Shown here: positions 8,656 through 18,300 of the stretch, piece by piece
Position numbering within the stretch: position 1 is the first letter of the stretch
Layout: every line of letters starts with the position of its first letter
Source: Nocardia sputorum
GTDB taxonomy: Bacteria > Actinomycetota > Actinomycetes > Mycobacteriales > Mycobacteriaceae
DNA length: 64,000 bases
Assembly (NCBI RefSeq): GCF_027924405.1
Contig: NZ_AP026978.1
Coordinates: 5,022,001-5,086,000 of the forward strand
Reading direction: 5' to 3'
Notes under the pieces: model-generated
What the model saw: the letters and a program-made list of their open reading frames with translations, nothing else
The model's database searches: none
Told to the model about the DNA's origin: nothing
Made by a program: the position numbers and the translations under genes

Positions 8656-9126
8656 ATGGCGCGGATGATTGTCAGGCTTGCGCGGGAGGACGACCTCGCC
8701 GGTTTCTCCGAACTGGCGGGTCAGGTCGAGCACTGGTTCGGCGCGGCCGCCGACGACGCCGAATTCCGTGCCGCCGTGCTGCGGCACGTGGAGCGGGGTA
8801 CGGCGCTCGTCGCCCGGTCCGCGGGCGCGGAGGTGCTCGGCGGCCTCCTGTTCGGGCCGAAGCCGCCGATCTACCGGGTGCGCTGGCTGGTCGTCGCGGA
8901 ACAAGCGCGCGGGCACGGCATCGGGCGGACCTTGATCGCGGACGCGATCCGCCGGTACGTCCCCGCCCCGGGCACGCTCGAAGTGGTCACCTTCGGTCCT
9001 GATCATCCCGGCGCGATCGCCAGCGGTGCGCGCGCGTTCTACCAGAGCATGGGTTTCCATCCCGCGGAAGACGCGGCTCCCGGTCCGGAAGGCGGTTCTC
9101 GGCAGGTCTATCGACGTCGCGTGTGA
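8656..9126 (+). CDS. GNAT family N-acetyltransferase
   Basis: A 156-residue GNAT-fold enzyme. The acetyl-CoA-binding motif A is VVAEQARGHGIGRTLI (R/Q-x-x-G-x-G/A), preceded by RVRWLVV on beta-4, and the C-terminus has ARAFYQSMGFHP, the usual beta-6/alpha-4 segment. The acceptor substrate cannot be predicted. It follows the Nudix gene closely on the same strand and converges with the repeat-rich gene; the two stop codons are only seven bases apart. Confidence 0.88.
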   Translation: MARMIVRLAREDDLAGFSELAGQVEHWFGAAADDAEFRAAVLRHVERGTALVARSAGAEVLGGLLFGPKPPIYRVRWLVVAEQARGHGIGRTLIADAIRRYVPAPGTLEVVTFGPDHPGAIASGARAFYQSMGFHPAEDAAPGPEGGSRQVYRRRV

Positions 9127-9133
9127 GGGCGGG

Positions 9134-10018
9134 TCAGCGCCGGCGGAACGCGCGCCAGAGGATGAACGCGAGGGTGGAGGCGGGAATAGCGGCGAGAATC
9201 GGCTTGTCGCGCAGCGTCTCCAGCAGTGTGCGGCCCGGACGGGTCACCGGTCCGGGGATGCCCGCGGCGCCGCGTTCGGCTGCCGCGGCGGCCTCCGCCT
9301 CGACCTGTTCGGCGCGCTCGGCGGCGCGTCGAACCGACTCCGATATCGGTGTCTCCCGCCGGTCGGCGTCCTCGGCCGACTGCCGTGCGGTGGATCCTGG
9401 CTCCGTGGTTGCTGCCGCGCCGGCGGAGACCGCTTCCGCAGCCGCGCTCTCCGGGGCCTGCTCGGAAACCACCGTCTCCGGCTCGCCGCCCGTACCGGCG
9501 GCACCGCCGAACTCCGCCGCCGCGTCTTCCGAGATCTGCGCCGAACTCACCGTCTCGGTCTTGCCGCCCGCAGCGGCCGACTCCGCCGCGCCCTCCGGAC
9601 GCGAACTCACGGTCTCCGGCTTCCCCGCGGTACCACCGGCCTCCGCAGCCGCAGTCTCCGGGGCCTGTGCCGAAGTCACCGCTTCTGATTCGTCGTCCGC
9701 ACCGGCACCGCGGAACTCCGCCCCCGCGTCTCGCGGATCCTGCTCCGAGGTCACCGTCTCGGGCTCCGGCGCGGCACCGACGGCGCCGCTGGCCTGCACG
9801 GCCGCGTCCTCGGGGACCTGTGCCGCACCGGGTGTGCCCGTGCCGTCGCCGCGGTCCTGGCCGGGCGTGTCCGCCGTGGGGTCCCCGTTCCGGCTCGTCC
9901 CGGCCGCACCGCTCACCGCGCCCGCCGCACCGTGGGACGGCTGCCCGATCCCGGAGGACCCACCGGCGGTGCCCGGCGCGTCGTCGGTCCCCTTGTCCGC
10001 GGGTTTGCGATCGTTCAT
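9134..10018 (-). CDS. repeat-rich, C-tail-anchored protein
   Basis: A 294-residue low-complexity protein (Ala, Glu, Gly, Thr, Ser). From about residue 85 it carries about five imperfect repeats of 20-26 residues, each with an ETVSS-like core followed by a PE(D/T)AAAE-like stretch (PETVTSEQ, SEAVTSAQ, PETVSSR, TETVSSAQ, PETVVSEQ). A helical Ala/Glu segment (SVRRAAERAEQVEAEAAAAAE) leads to a hydrophobic C-terminal anchor (PILAAIPASTLAFILW) and a basic end RAFRRR. There is no signal peptide, so it is probably inserted by its tail with the repeats in the cytoplasm. Its start overlaps the stop of the upstream acetyltransferase by four bases (ATGA). I know no named family. Confidence 0.75.
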   Translation of the reverse strand: MNDRKPADKGTDDAPGTAGGSSGIGQPSHGAAGAVSGAAGTSRNGDPTADTPGQDRGDGTGTPGAAQVPEDAAVQASGAVGAAPEPETVTSEQDPRDAGAEFRGAGADDESEAVTSAQAPETAAAEAGGTAGKPETVSSRPEGAAESAAAGGKTETVSSAQISEDAAAEFGGAAGTGGEPETVVSEQAPESAAAEAVSAGAAATTEPGSTARQSAEDADRRETPISESVRRAAERAEQVEAEAAAAAERGAAGIPGPVTRPGRTLLETLRDKPILAAIPASTLAFILWRAFRRR

Positions 10019-10602
10019 GGCTGTCTCCTGTGCTCGGCGTCGCGGTGCGGGACGGACGTCTCGGATGCCGTCGCCGCCCGGATACCCTGCGGATGCACGG
10101 GCAAACCGGACCTCGGAGGCCGCCATTCCATCTCGAATTCCCGGCGCGGATCGCCCGGGGCGATCGGCCCACCACCCCCGTTCCGCACGAAGCCGTGGCG
10201 CAGGTACAGCCGCTCGGCGAAGGAATTGTGCTCGGCGAACTCCAAGCGGACGACGTCGTGCCCACCCGCGACCGCCCAGTCGAGCACCGCGCGGACCAGC
10301 CGGTCCGACACACCGGTCCCCCGCGCCCGCGGCGCTACCCACATCGAGATCAGATGCACGCCACCGCGTTCGGGGTCGGGCATGCCCGCGACCGTCCCCA
10401 CCGCGTCACCGCCCGACTCGGCGACGAACTGCGCCCGATCCGACAGCGCGCGCCGCCAGTCGCTCTCGGTGCGGGCCTGCGCCTCGGCCAGGGTGGTGCC
10501 GAAGAACTGCGGAGCGTCGGTCAGCGCCGCGATCCGCACGTGCCGGAACAGCGCCCAGTCGTCGGGCACGAGCAATCTGATCGCGTGTGTCGAGACGTCC
10601 AT
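10015..10602 (-). CDS. GNAT family N-acetyltransferase
   Basis: A 195-residue GNAT enzyme. MWVAPRARGTGVSDRL is the acetyl-CoA-binding motif A, and NSFAERLYLRHGFVRNG is the conserved C-terminal segment. The N-terminal half (RLLVPDDWALFRHVRIAALTDAP) is the usual first strand and helix of the fold. About 35 Pro/Arg-rich residues trail after the domain (RPPRSGLPVHPQ...) and may be read-through sequence toward the overlapped downstream gene. The stop overlaps the start of the repeat-rich gene, implying coupled translation and perhaps a shared role. Substrate unknown. Confidence 0.87.
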   Translation of the reverse strand: MDVSTHAIRLLVPDDWALFRHVRIAALTDAPQFFGTTLAEAQARTESDWRRALSDRAQFVAESGGDAVGTVAGMPDPERGGVHLISMWVAPRARGTGVSDRLVRAVLDWAVAGGHDVVRLEFAEHNSFAERLYLRHGFVRNGGGGPIAPGDPRREFEMEWRPPRSGLPVHPQGIRAATASETSVPHRDAEHRRQP

Positions 10603-10756
10603 CCGAATGTCTCTACCCGGTCGCCGGACTCCTGCATAACGGAAATAGGCGACGCGGTCGAGGACGGGAGGCGCTGACCACTCCCCCGGTCGGGGATCCT
10701 CGTGTCCTGGAACTCGGTGCGCAACCGCCGTGCCGCCTGCCGCCGGTCGCCATCAC

Positions 10757-10933
10757 CGGGATCGGCGGCCGAGAGCACCTCGTCCAAGCGCAGCCCAGCT
10801 CGCCGATGTTCAGCTCGCTCATCGTGTTCAGGTAATCGCCCGGTACGTCGATCACCGTGAACCGGCGGGCCCCGTACTGCTTCCAGCCGTTGTCGGCGCT
10901 GTCGAACATGCTGCCGACGGTCTTGTTCGCCAG
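10757..10933 (-). pseudogene. duplicated fragment of the NRPS 3' end
   Basis: About 177 bases here match 12351-12528, the last part of the synthetase thioesterase domain, at roughly 95% identity with two single-base indels. On the minus strand it reads FDSADNGWKQYGARRFTV and VPGDYLNTMSELNIGELG before a one-base deletion shifts the frame. Homology stops at the codons for ADP, close to the synthetase C-terminus. The whole 349-base stretch 10603-10951 holds no intact gene; the part at 10603-10756 shows nothing I recognise. Confidence 0.85.
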
Positions 10934-10951
10934 TCGGTACGCGACCGCCGC

Positions 10952-11353
10952 TCACCCGAGTCTGCGCAACCCGGCGAATTCCAGTCCGGCGAAAGTAGCG
11001 ACCACCGCCGCGCCGACGAGCAGGAACGCCAGGCCGAGTCCGGTCAGCACGAGGATGTCCGATCCCGCCAGTCCTGTCATCCCCGCGGCCGACAGCACGT
11101 TGACCGCCACGACCACCTGCGCGTGGCGTGCGGGCACCTCGGGGCGCCGGGCGATCGTCAGTAACGCGAGCGCCCCACCGAGCATGACGACGCCGAACGC
11201 GATGCTCCAGCCGATCGGCAACCCGAGCGGGTCCCGCAGCAGTCCCGCTCCGGCGAGCAGCAGCCCGCCGAAGATTCCCGTGCTCCAGCCGTCCACGCGC
11301 AGCGCGGAGCGCAGGAACGCGGCGCCGTCGCGGCGGGCCAGGGTGGATCCCAT
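10952..11353 (-). CDS. small integral membrane protein, about four helices
   Basis: A 133-residue protein with about four hydrophobic segments (around IFGGLLLAGAGLL, IAFGVVMLGGALALL, VVVAVNVLSAAGM and LGLAFLLVGAAVVATFAG). The start at ATG 11353 (MGSTLARRDG) has GGAGG five bases upstream; a longer frame to 11404 has no such site. I recognise no transporter signature. It is divergent from the XRE regulator, and both genes lie between the two copies of the synthetase 3' end. It could serve the peptide locus or be unrelated cargo. Confidence 0.7.
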   Translation of the reverse strand: MGSTLARRDGAAFLRSALRVDGWSTGIFGGLLLAGAGLLRDPLGLPIGWSIAFGVVMLGGALALLTIARRPEVPARHAQVVVAVNVLSAAGMTGLAGSDILVLTGLGLAFLLVGAAVVATFAGLEFAGLRRLG

Positions 11354-11483
11354 GTCGTCCTCCAGTTCATCGATCTGCCGGAGCCCCGTCGGCTCCGGCA
11401 CCAACCCTGCTGACCGAAAGTGGGCGTCTCAATAACCTCGGAGGTCATGGCGGCACCGCGCGATGGGGTGCTTAGCTGGTCGA

Positions 11484-12302
11484 ATGACATCGGTGCGGAC
11501 ACCTTCGCGAGCGGGCATCCTGCTGCGCGAATGGCGGCAACGGCGCAGGCTCAGCCAGCTCGATCTGGCGCTGGCCGCCGACACCTCCGCGCGGCACCTG
11601 TCGTACCTGGAGACCGGCCGGGCCGCACCGAGCCGGGCGATGGTGCTGCGGCTGTGCGAGACGCTGGAGGTGCCGTTGCGCGAACGCAACACGGTGCTGG
11701 TCGCCGCCGGTTTCGCGCCCGCTTACCGGGAGAGCGGCCTGGACGACGCCCATCTCGCGTCGGTCCGCGCCGCACTGGACACCATGCTGACCGCGCACCA
11801 GCCGTATCCGGCGGTGGTGATCGATCGCCTGTGGAACGTAGTGGTGGGCAACCCGGCGATGAGCGTGCTGATGGACGGCGTTCCCGAGCACGTGCGCGCG
11901 CCGCGACCGAACGTGTACCGGCTGGTGCTGCATCCGGACGGGCTCTCGGCCCGGTTGGCCAACCTCGCTCAGGTGCGCGGACTGTTCCTGGAGCGGCTGG
12001 GCAGGCAGGTCGGCGCGAGCGGTGACGCGGAACTGGCCGCACTGTACGAGGAGGTGTCGGCCTACCCCCATCCAGCCGGAGCGGGCGGATCGGAAGCGGA
12101 GGCAGGCGCGCCGCCGAGCCCGTTCGAGGTGCCGATCCGGATCCGGACGCCGGTCGGCGAATTGTCGATGTTCAGCACGATGGCCACCTTCGGCGCGCCC
12201 GCCGACGTGACGCTGTCGGAGCTGGCCATCGAATTGTTCTACCCTTTGGACGACTTCACCGCGGCCGCGCTGCGCGAGGCGGCGGCCGCGGCGAACACGT
12301 GA
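11484..12302 (+). CDS. XRE-type helix-turn-helix regulator with MmyB-like ligand domain
   Basis: A 272-residue transcription regulator. Residues about 8-65 are an XRE helix-turn-helix (LREWRQRRRLSQLDLALAA, then HLSYLETGRAAPS). The rest is the MmyB-like sensor domain common in actinobacteria (YPAVVIDRLWNVVVGNPA, APRPNVYRLVLHPDG), related to PAS folds and thought to bind small hydrophobic ligands. ATG 11484 (MTSVRTPSRAG) is preferred; an ATG 21 bases upstream is also in frame. The gene is divergent from the membrane protein and converges with the synthetase, with stops eight bases apart. It is the nearest candidate regulator of the peptide locus. Confidence 0.88.
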   Translation: MTSVRTPSRAGILLREWRQRRRLSQLDLALAADTSARHLSYLETGRAAPSRAMVLRLCETLEVPLRERNTVLVAAGFAPAYRESGLDDAHLASVRAALDTMLTAHQPYPAVVIDRLWNVVVGNPAMSVLMDGVPEHVRAPRPNVYRLVLHPDGLSARLANLAQVRGLFLERLGRQVGASGDAELAALYEEVSAYPHPAGAGGSEAEAGAPPSPFEVPIRIRTPVGELSMFSTMATFGAPADVTLSELAIELFYPLDDFTAAALREAAAAANT

Positions 12303-12309
12303 GCGACGC

Positions 12310-15300
12310 TCAGGCGTCCAGCATGGTTTCGTCCCACTCGCGATCCAGGTCCGGGTCGGCGGCGGAGAGCACCTCGTCCAGGCGCAGGCCCAGCTCGCCG
12401 ATGTTCGGCTCGCTCATCATGTTCAGGTGATCGCCCGGTACGTCGATCACCGTGAACCGGCGGGCCGCGTACTGCTTCCAGCCGTTGTCGGCGCTGTCGA
12501 ACATGCTGCCGACGGTCTTGTGCGCCAGGTCGACGCCCGGCGGCAGCCCCTCGGTCGCGCGCAACAGCGTGATATCGCGGTCGTACGGCGCGAGCTTGTA
12601 GTCCAGCATCGCCGAGTAGTTGGCGTAGAACACCTCGTAGAGCCGCCGGATCGCCTGCGGCGAGCTGTCGGCGGGCAGGATGCCCGACCGCACCGACTCC
12701 GCCAGCATCGCCGCGAACAACTCCTCGGAATTGTGCACGTCGGGCTCGAAATCCACCAAGGCGGACCGGCTCCCGCGCGCGTACCACAGCAGCTCGAGGA
12801 AGAACCACCGGATGAGTTTCTCCTCCGGGATCGGCGTCCGCGTGCGAGCGCGCAGCGCCATCGTGTCCAGCAGCGTCACGCTGGATACCTCGTGCTCGGG
12901 AAGCTGCCGGGCCATCTCCAGGGCGACGTAGCCGCCGAACGACCAGCCCGCCAAGTGATACGGGCCGGTCGGATGAACCCGTCGTACGGCCTGCAAGTAC
13001 GACTCGGCCATCGCCGGGATGGTCTTCTCCGGCGCGCTACCGGGATCCGCGCCCGCCGCCTGCAACCCGTACACCGGTCGATCGGGGTCCAGGTACCGCG
13101 CGAGAGTCAGGTAGCACAACACGTTTCCGCCGATCGGGTGCACCAGGAACACCGGCGGCTTGGCACCGCCCACGCTGATCGGCACCAGCGGGTCGAACGT
13201 GCGCCGGACGTCGCCCGCCCGCACCAGCGTGGCGAGCCCAGCGGCGGTCGGCGCGCCGATGAACGCGTCCAGCGGCACCTCGACGCCCCATCGGCGCGAC
13301 AACGCCATCACCACGCGCATCGCGCCGATCGACGTGCCGCCCGCGGCGAAGAAGTCGTCGTCGACGCCGATCGCGCGCAGTCCCGCGTACTCGGCCAGCA
13401 GTTCGACCGCCGACCGCTCGTACTCGTCGGCGGGCTCGCGCCGCGCCGACACCGAATCCGTGGCGTCCTCCCCGTAATCGCGCAGCGTCGCGTCGTCGCG
13501 CTTGCCGCTGGGCGTGCGAGGCAGTTCGTCGAGCCAGACGAACCGGGTGGGCACCATGTGCGCGGGCAGCATCGAGCGCAGATCGTGCCGCAGCGCGGCC
13601 AGATCGGTCTGCTCGGCCGCGCCGACCAGGAACGCGATCAGCGAGCCGTCGATGCCGCCGAAACCGCGGGCCACCACGGCGGCCTCGGTGATGCCGGGGA
13701 ACTTCTCGACCAGGCCCAGGATGCACAGTTCCACTTCGGCCGGCTCCACCCGGAAGCCGCGGATCTTGACCTGGCTGTCGCTGCGGCCGAGGCAGACGAT
13801 GTCGCCGGAGAACAGCCGGACACCGAGGTCGCCGGTGCGGTAGCGGATGCCGCCCGCGTGCGTGGCGACGAACCGCTGTGCGGTGAGCGCGGGCCTGCCC
13901 TCGTAGCCGCGGGCGATGCTGCGGCCGCCGAGGTAGATCTCGCCGATCACGCCGTCCGGCACCGGCCGCAGGGCGCTGTCGAGCAGTTCGACGGTGTCGC
14001 CGTCGACGGCGCGGCCGATGGGCGGCAGCGCGGGGAACTCGTCGGCCGGACCCGTGAGCGTGAACTTGGTCGCGACATGGGATTCGGTGGGGCCGTACTG
14101 GTTCTCCAGCACCAGGCCCGGCACCACTTTGCAGAGCGCGCGGATCTCATCGGTGATGCGCAGCTGCTCGCCGGAGGAGATCAGCACCTTGAGCTCGGTC
14201 GGGAACATCCGCCGCCCCACGGCGGCCTCGGCGAACGCCTGCAAGGCCACATACGGCAGGAACAGTCGTTCGATGCCCTCCTCCACCACCGTGTGCAACA
14301 ACTGCTCGACGTTCGAGCGCAGATCGGCCGAGCTCACGCGCAGGGTCGCCCCGGCCGCGAGGGTGGTGAAGATCTCCTGGAACGACACGTCGAAACTCAA
14401 CGGCGCCAATTGCAGTGTGCTCAGCAGGCCGGTGCCGGTGACCGCGCGATTCTGCCACTCCACCAGGGAGGTCAAGCCGCGGTGCGGCATCGCGACGCCC
14501 TTGGGCTCCCCGGTCGACCCGGACGTGAACAGCACGTACGCCACCGCGTCGGGCGAGATGTGATCCGGCAGCGCGACCTCGGCGCCGGGCGCGGAGTCGT
14601 CGTAGAGCGCGGAGTCGTCGAAGAGCGCGGCACTGTCCAGCACCAAGGCGGCGTCGTCGACGATGTCGCGATAGGCGGTGTCGGCGATCACCCGGTGCGG
14701 GCGGGCGCGATCGATCATCAGATTCAGCCTGGCCCGCGGATAGCTGACGTCCAGCGGGACGCACGCGGCGCCGATCCTGGTCAGGGCGAGCACGAGCAGC
14801 ACCAGCTGCGGGCGGCGCCCCATCAGGATGCCGACCCGGTCGCCCGGCGACACCCCGAGTCCCACCAGGCGCCGGGCCAGCCGATCGGAGCGCTCGATCA
14901 TCTCGTCGTAGGTGACCGATTCGTCGTCACCGGCCAGGGCGACGCGGGCGGGGTTGAGCGCGGCCGCCTCGGCCACCAGCGTGCCCACGTCACGCGCGGT
15001 CGCGGGACCGACGCCACGGTCGATCGCCCCGTCGGGATCGGCGACTATGCCGGCCAGCATGCGCAACTGGGTCAGCGCCACGGTCTCGCACTGCTCGGCG
15101 GTCAGCGTGTGATCGCCGTCGACCCGCAACCACATCCGGCCGTCGCGCGGGTCGGTGGCCGCGGTCACCAGCAGCTGGAAGTTGGTCTCCTCCCGCGCGT
15201 CGAAGTCCAGCAGGCGCACCCCGTCCAGCACCAGCATGGGCTGGAAGACGTGATAGTTGACGAAGTTGAACGCCGTCTCGAAGACCGGCCCGCCGTCGGC

Positions 15301-18300
15301 CAGGATCGACCGCAGCGGGTAGCGGCGGAACGGGTAGGCCTCGCGCTCGCGCCGGGCGAGCTGCTCCACCGCGGCGCGCCAGGTGGTCGCGGTCCGGTCC
15401 AACCGGATCGGCAGCGTGTTGAGGAACAACCCGGCCACGCGTTCGGCGCCGGCCCGGTCCGGGCGGCCGTGGCTCACCACGCCGGTGGTGACGTCCGTGC
15501 GGCCGGTGAGCGCCCGCAGCGCCAGGCAGTGCGCGGCCAGATAGACCGATTTCTCCGGAACCTGGTGGCGCGTGGCGAACGCCGACACCCGTTCGGCCAG
15601 CGCGCGCGGCACCAGGGCCCGGGCCTGCGGCACGCCCGCGACCACCGGCTGGTGCACCCCCAGCGCGGTGAGCGCGGTGGGTTCGGCCCCGGCCAGCGCG
15701 GTCCGCCAGTACGCGCGGGCCGCGGGGTCGTGCGCCGCGCCCTGCTCGGCCTGCGCGTACTCGGCCAGCACGGTGGCCGGATGCGGGGTGGCCTCCACCT
15801 GGGTCCGGGTCATGCCGAGGTGGTTGAGGTAGTCCAGCAGCAGTTCCAGCACCGACGTGGCGACGCTCCAGCCGTCCAGGATGGCGTGGTGGAAGCTCAG
15901 CACCAGGTCCACCGTGCCGACCGGTTCCTGCGGGCCGGGGCGGACGAACGCCCGGATGGCGAACAGCGGGGCCACCGAGATGTCGTACTGGGCGTGGGTG
16001 CGCTCTTGGAGATAGATCTCGATCAGGTCCTCGCCGTCCGCCTCGTCCATCGCCCCCAGGTCGACGATCTCGAGCTCGTAGGGCGGCGCGACGTGCACGA
16101 TCTGCAGCGGGACCGAATGCCTGCTCAGTTCGAACGACGAACGCAGCGCGGGTTGCCGCCGCACCAGCCGGTCCACTGCCTGCCGGAATTGCGCTGTATC
16201 CCAGGGGATTTCGAGCCGGTAGCGGAACGCGTCCTTGTAGGTGACCGAGTCGGTGCGTTCGATGCTGTGATACAGCATGCCCAGTTGCAGGGCCGTCGCC
16301 GGAAAGGCGTCCTCGGCTTGGTGCAATGCCGCCCGGTCGATCAGCGGCACCGTCTGCAGGGGCGCCGCGACGAGCTCACGGTCGTCGCGCCGGTCATCGC
16401 GCACGACGCGGGCCAGCTCGGCGATGGTCGGCGCCTGGTAGAAGGCGTCCACGTCGAAGTAGAGCCCCGCGCGTTCGGCGGCGGTGCGCACGGCCAGCGC
16501 GAGGATGGAATCGCCGCCGTGGGTGAAGAAGTTGTCGTGCACGCCGATCGACTCGACGCCGAGCACGGTTTGCCAGACCTGCGCGAGCCTGGCTTCGACA
16601 GCGGTTCGCGGTTCGCGGCCGACGACCGGCTCGGCGCCGTGGCCGAGCACGAGGTGTTCGGCGAGCGCGCGCCGGTCCAGCTTCCCGTTGCGGGTCAGTG
16701 GGATGCGGTCCACCCGGATCAACCGGGAGGGCACCATGTAGCGGGGCAGCCGGGCCGTGAGCTGCTCGGCGATCCGCTCGCCGGAGACGTCCTCCCCGAC
16801 GAAGTAGCCGACCAGTTGCACGCCGTGTGCCTCTGAGACTTCGTCCACCACGGCCGCCGCGCGCACCCCGGCGCAGCCCAGCATCGCGTTCTGCACCTCG
16901 CCGAGGGTGATCCGGTTGCCGCGGATCTTCACCTGGTCGTCGAAGCGGCCCAGGTACTCGAGGTTGCCGTCCGGCAGCCACCGCGCCAGGTCGCCGGTGC
17001 GGTACCGGCGGCGTCCCGGCACCCCGCGATCGTCGACGAACGCCGCCGCGGTCAGCTCCGGCCTGCCGCGATAGCCGCGGGCCACGCCGACGCCCGCGAT
17101 GTTCAGCTCCCCCGGCACGCCGACCGGCACCCGGCGTCCGATGTGGTCGAGCACGAGCAGGTCGATGTTGTCGATGGGGCGCCCGATCGGCACCACGTCG
17201 AGCGGTTCGTCGGCGGGGCAGTCGAAGTAGGAGACGTCGACGGTGGCCTCGGTCGGGCCGTAGAGGTTCACCAGCTGCGGCGCTGTCGCCCCGGCCGCGG
17301 CGAAGACCGCGTGGAACCGGCGCACCAGCGCCGGCGGTAGCGCCTCGCCGCTGCAGATCACCCGGCGCACGCTGCCGATCCGCGCGACCGTCGCCGGATC
17401 GGCCGCCAGCTCGTCGACGAACGCCGCCAGCATGGAGGGCACGAAATGCAGCACCGTCACGGCGTGCGCGGCGATCGCCTCGGCGATGCGACGCGGATCG
17501 CGCTCCCCGCCCGGTTCCAGCAGCGCCACCCGGGCGCCCGTGATCGCCCACCAGAACAGTTCCCACACCGACACGTCGAACGTGACCGGCGTCTTCTGCA
17601 GGATGACGTCCGCCTCGTGCAGGGGGTAGCGCCGCTGCATCCAGACAAGGCGGTTCACCACCGACCGATGCTCGATCATGACGCCTTTGGGCACGCCCGT
17701 GGAACCCGAGGTGTAGATGATGTAGCTGAGATCCGCTGGATGCGAGACGTTTTCGATCCCGCGCGCCGGGACGGTGTCGGCGACCGCGATCCTGGTGACG
17801 CCCAGCTCGTCGAAGACCGCCCGATGCCGCTCCCCCGCCACGACGAAGCGAGCCCCGCAATCGGCGAGCACTGTCTCGATGCGGGCGGCCGGGAAGTCCG
17901 GGTCGAGCGGCACGTAGGCGCAACCGGCCCGCAACACACCGAAGATCGCGACGAGCATCTCGGTCGAGCGGGCCAGCACCACCGGCACGCATTCGTTGCC
18001 GGTCGCGCCCAGCGCGCGCAGCCTCGCGGCGAATCCGTCCGCCAGCGCGGACAATTGGGCGTATCGCAGCGGTTCTTCCCCCGACCCGGCGACCGGTTCG
18101 ATCGCGATGCGTTCCGGATGCCGGGCGGCCACCTCGGCGACCAGCCGGTCGAGGGTGGTGTACGGGAAGTCCTCGCGCGGACCGGATTCGAACGCCGCGA
18201 TGGCCGCCCGCTCGCGCGCGGGCATCAGCGGCAGCGCCGAGATCGGCTCCTCGGGCCGGTCCAGCGCCGCCACCAGCAGGGCGCCGATGCCGCGCACGAC

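Noticed and set aside
12427..16836. A 1469-codon frame on the plus strand through the NRPS gene
   Set aside because: It is the antisense of a high-GC gene with intact NRPS motifs; the frame has Arg/His/Gln-rich composition and no family pattern.
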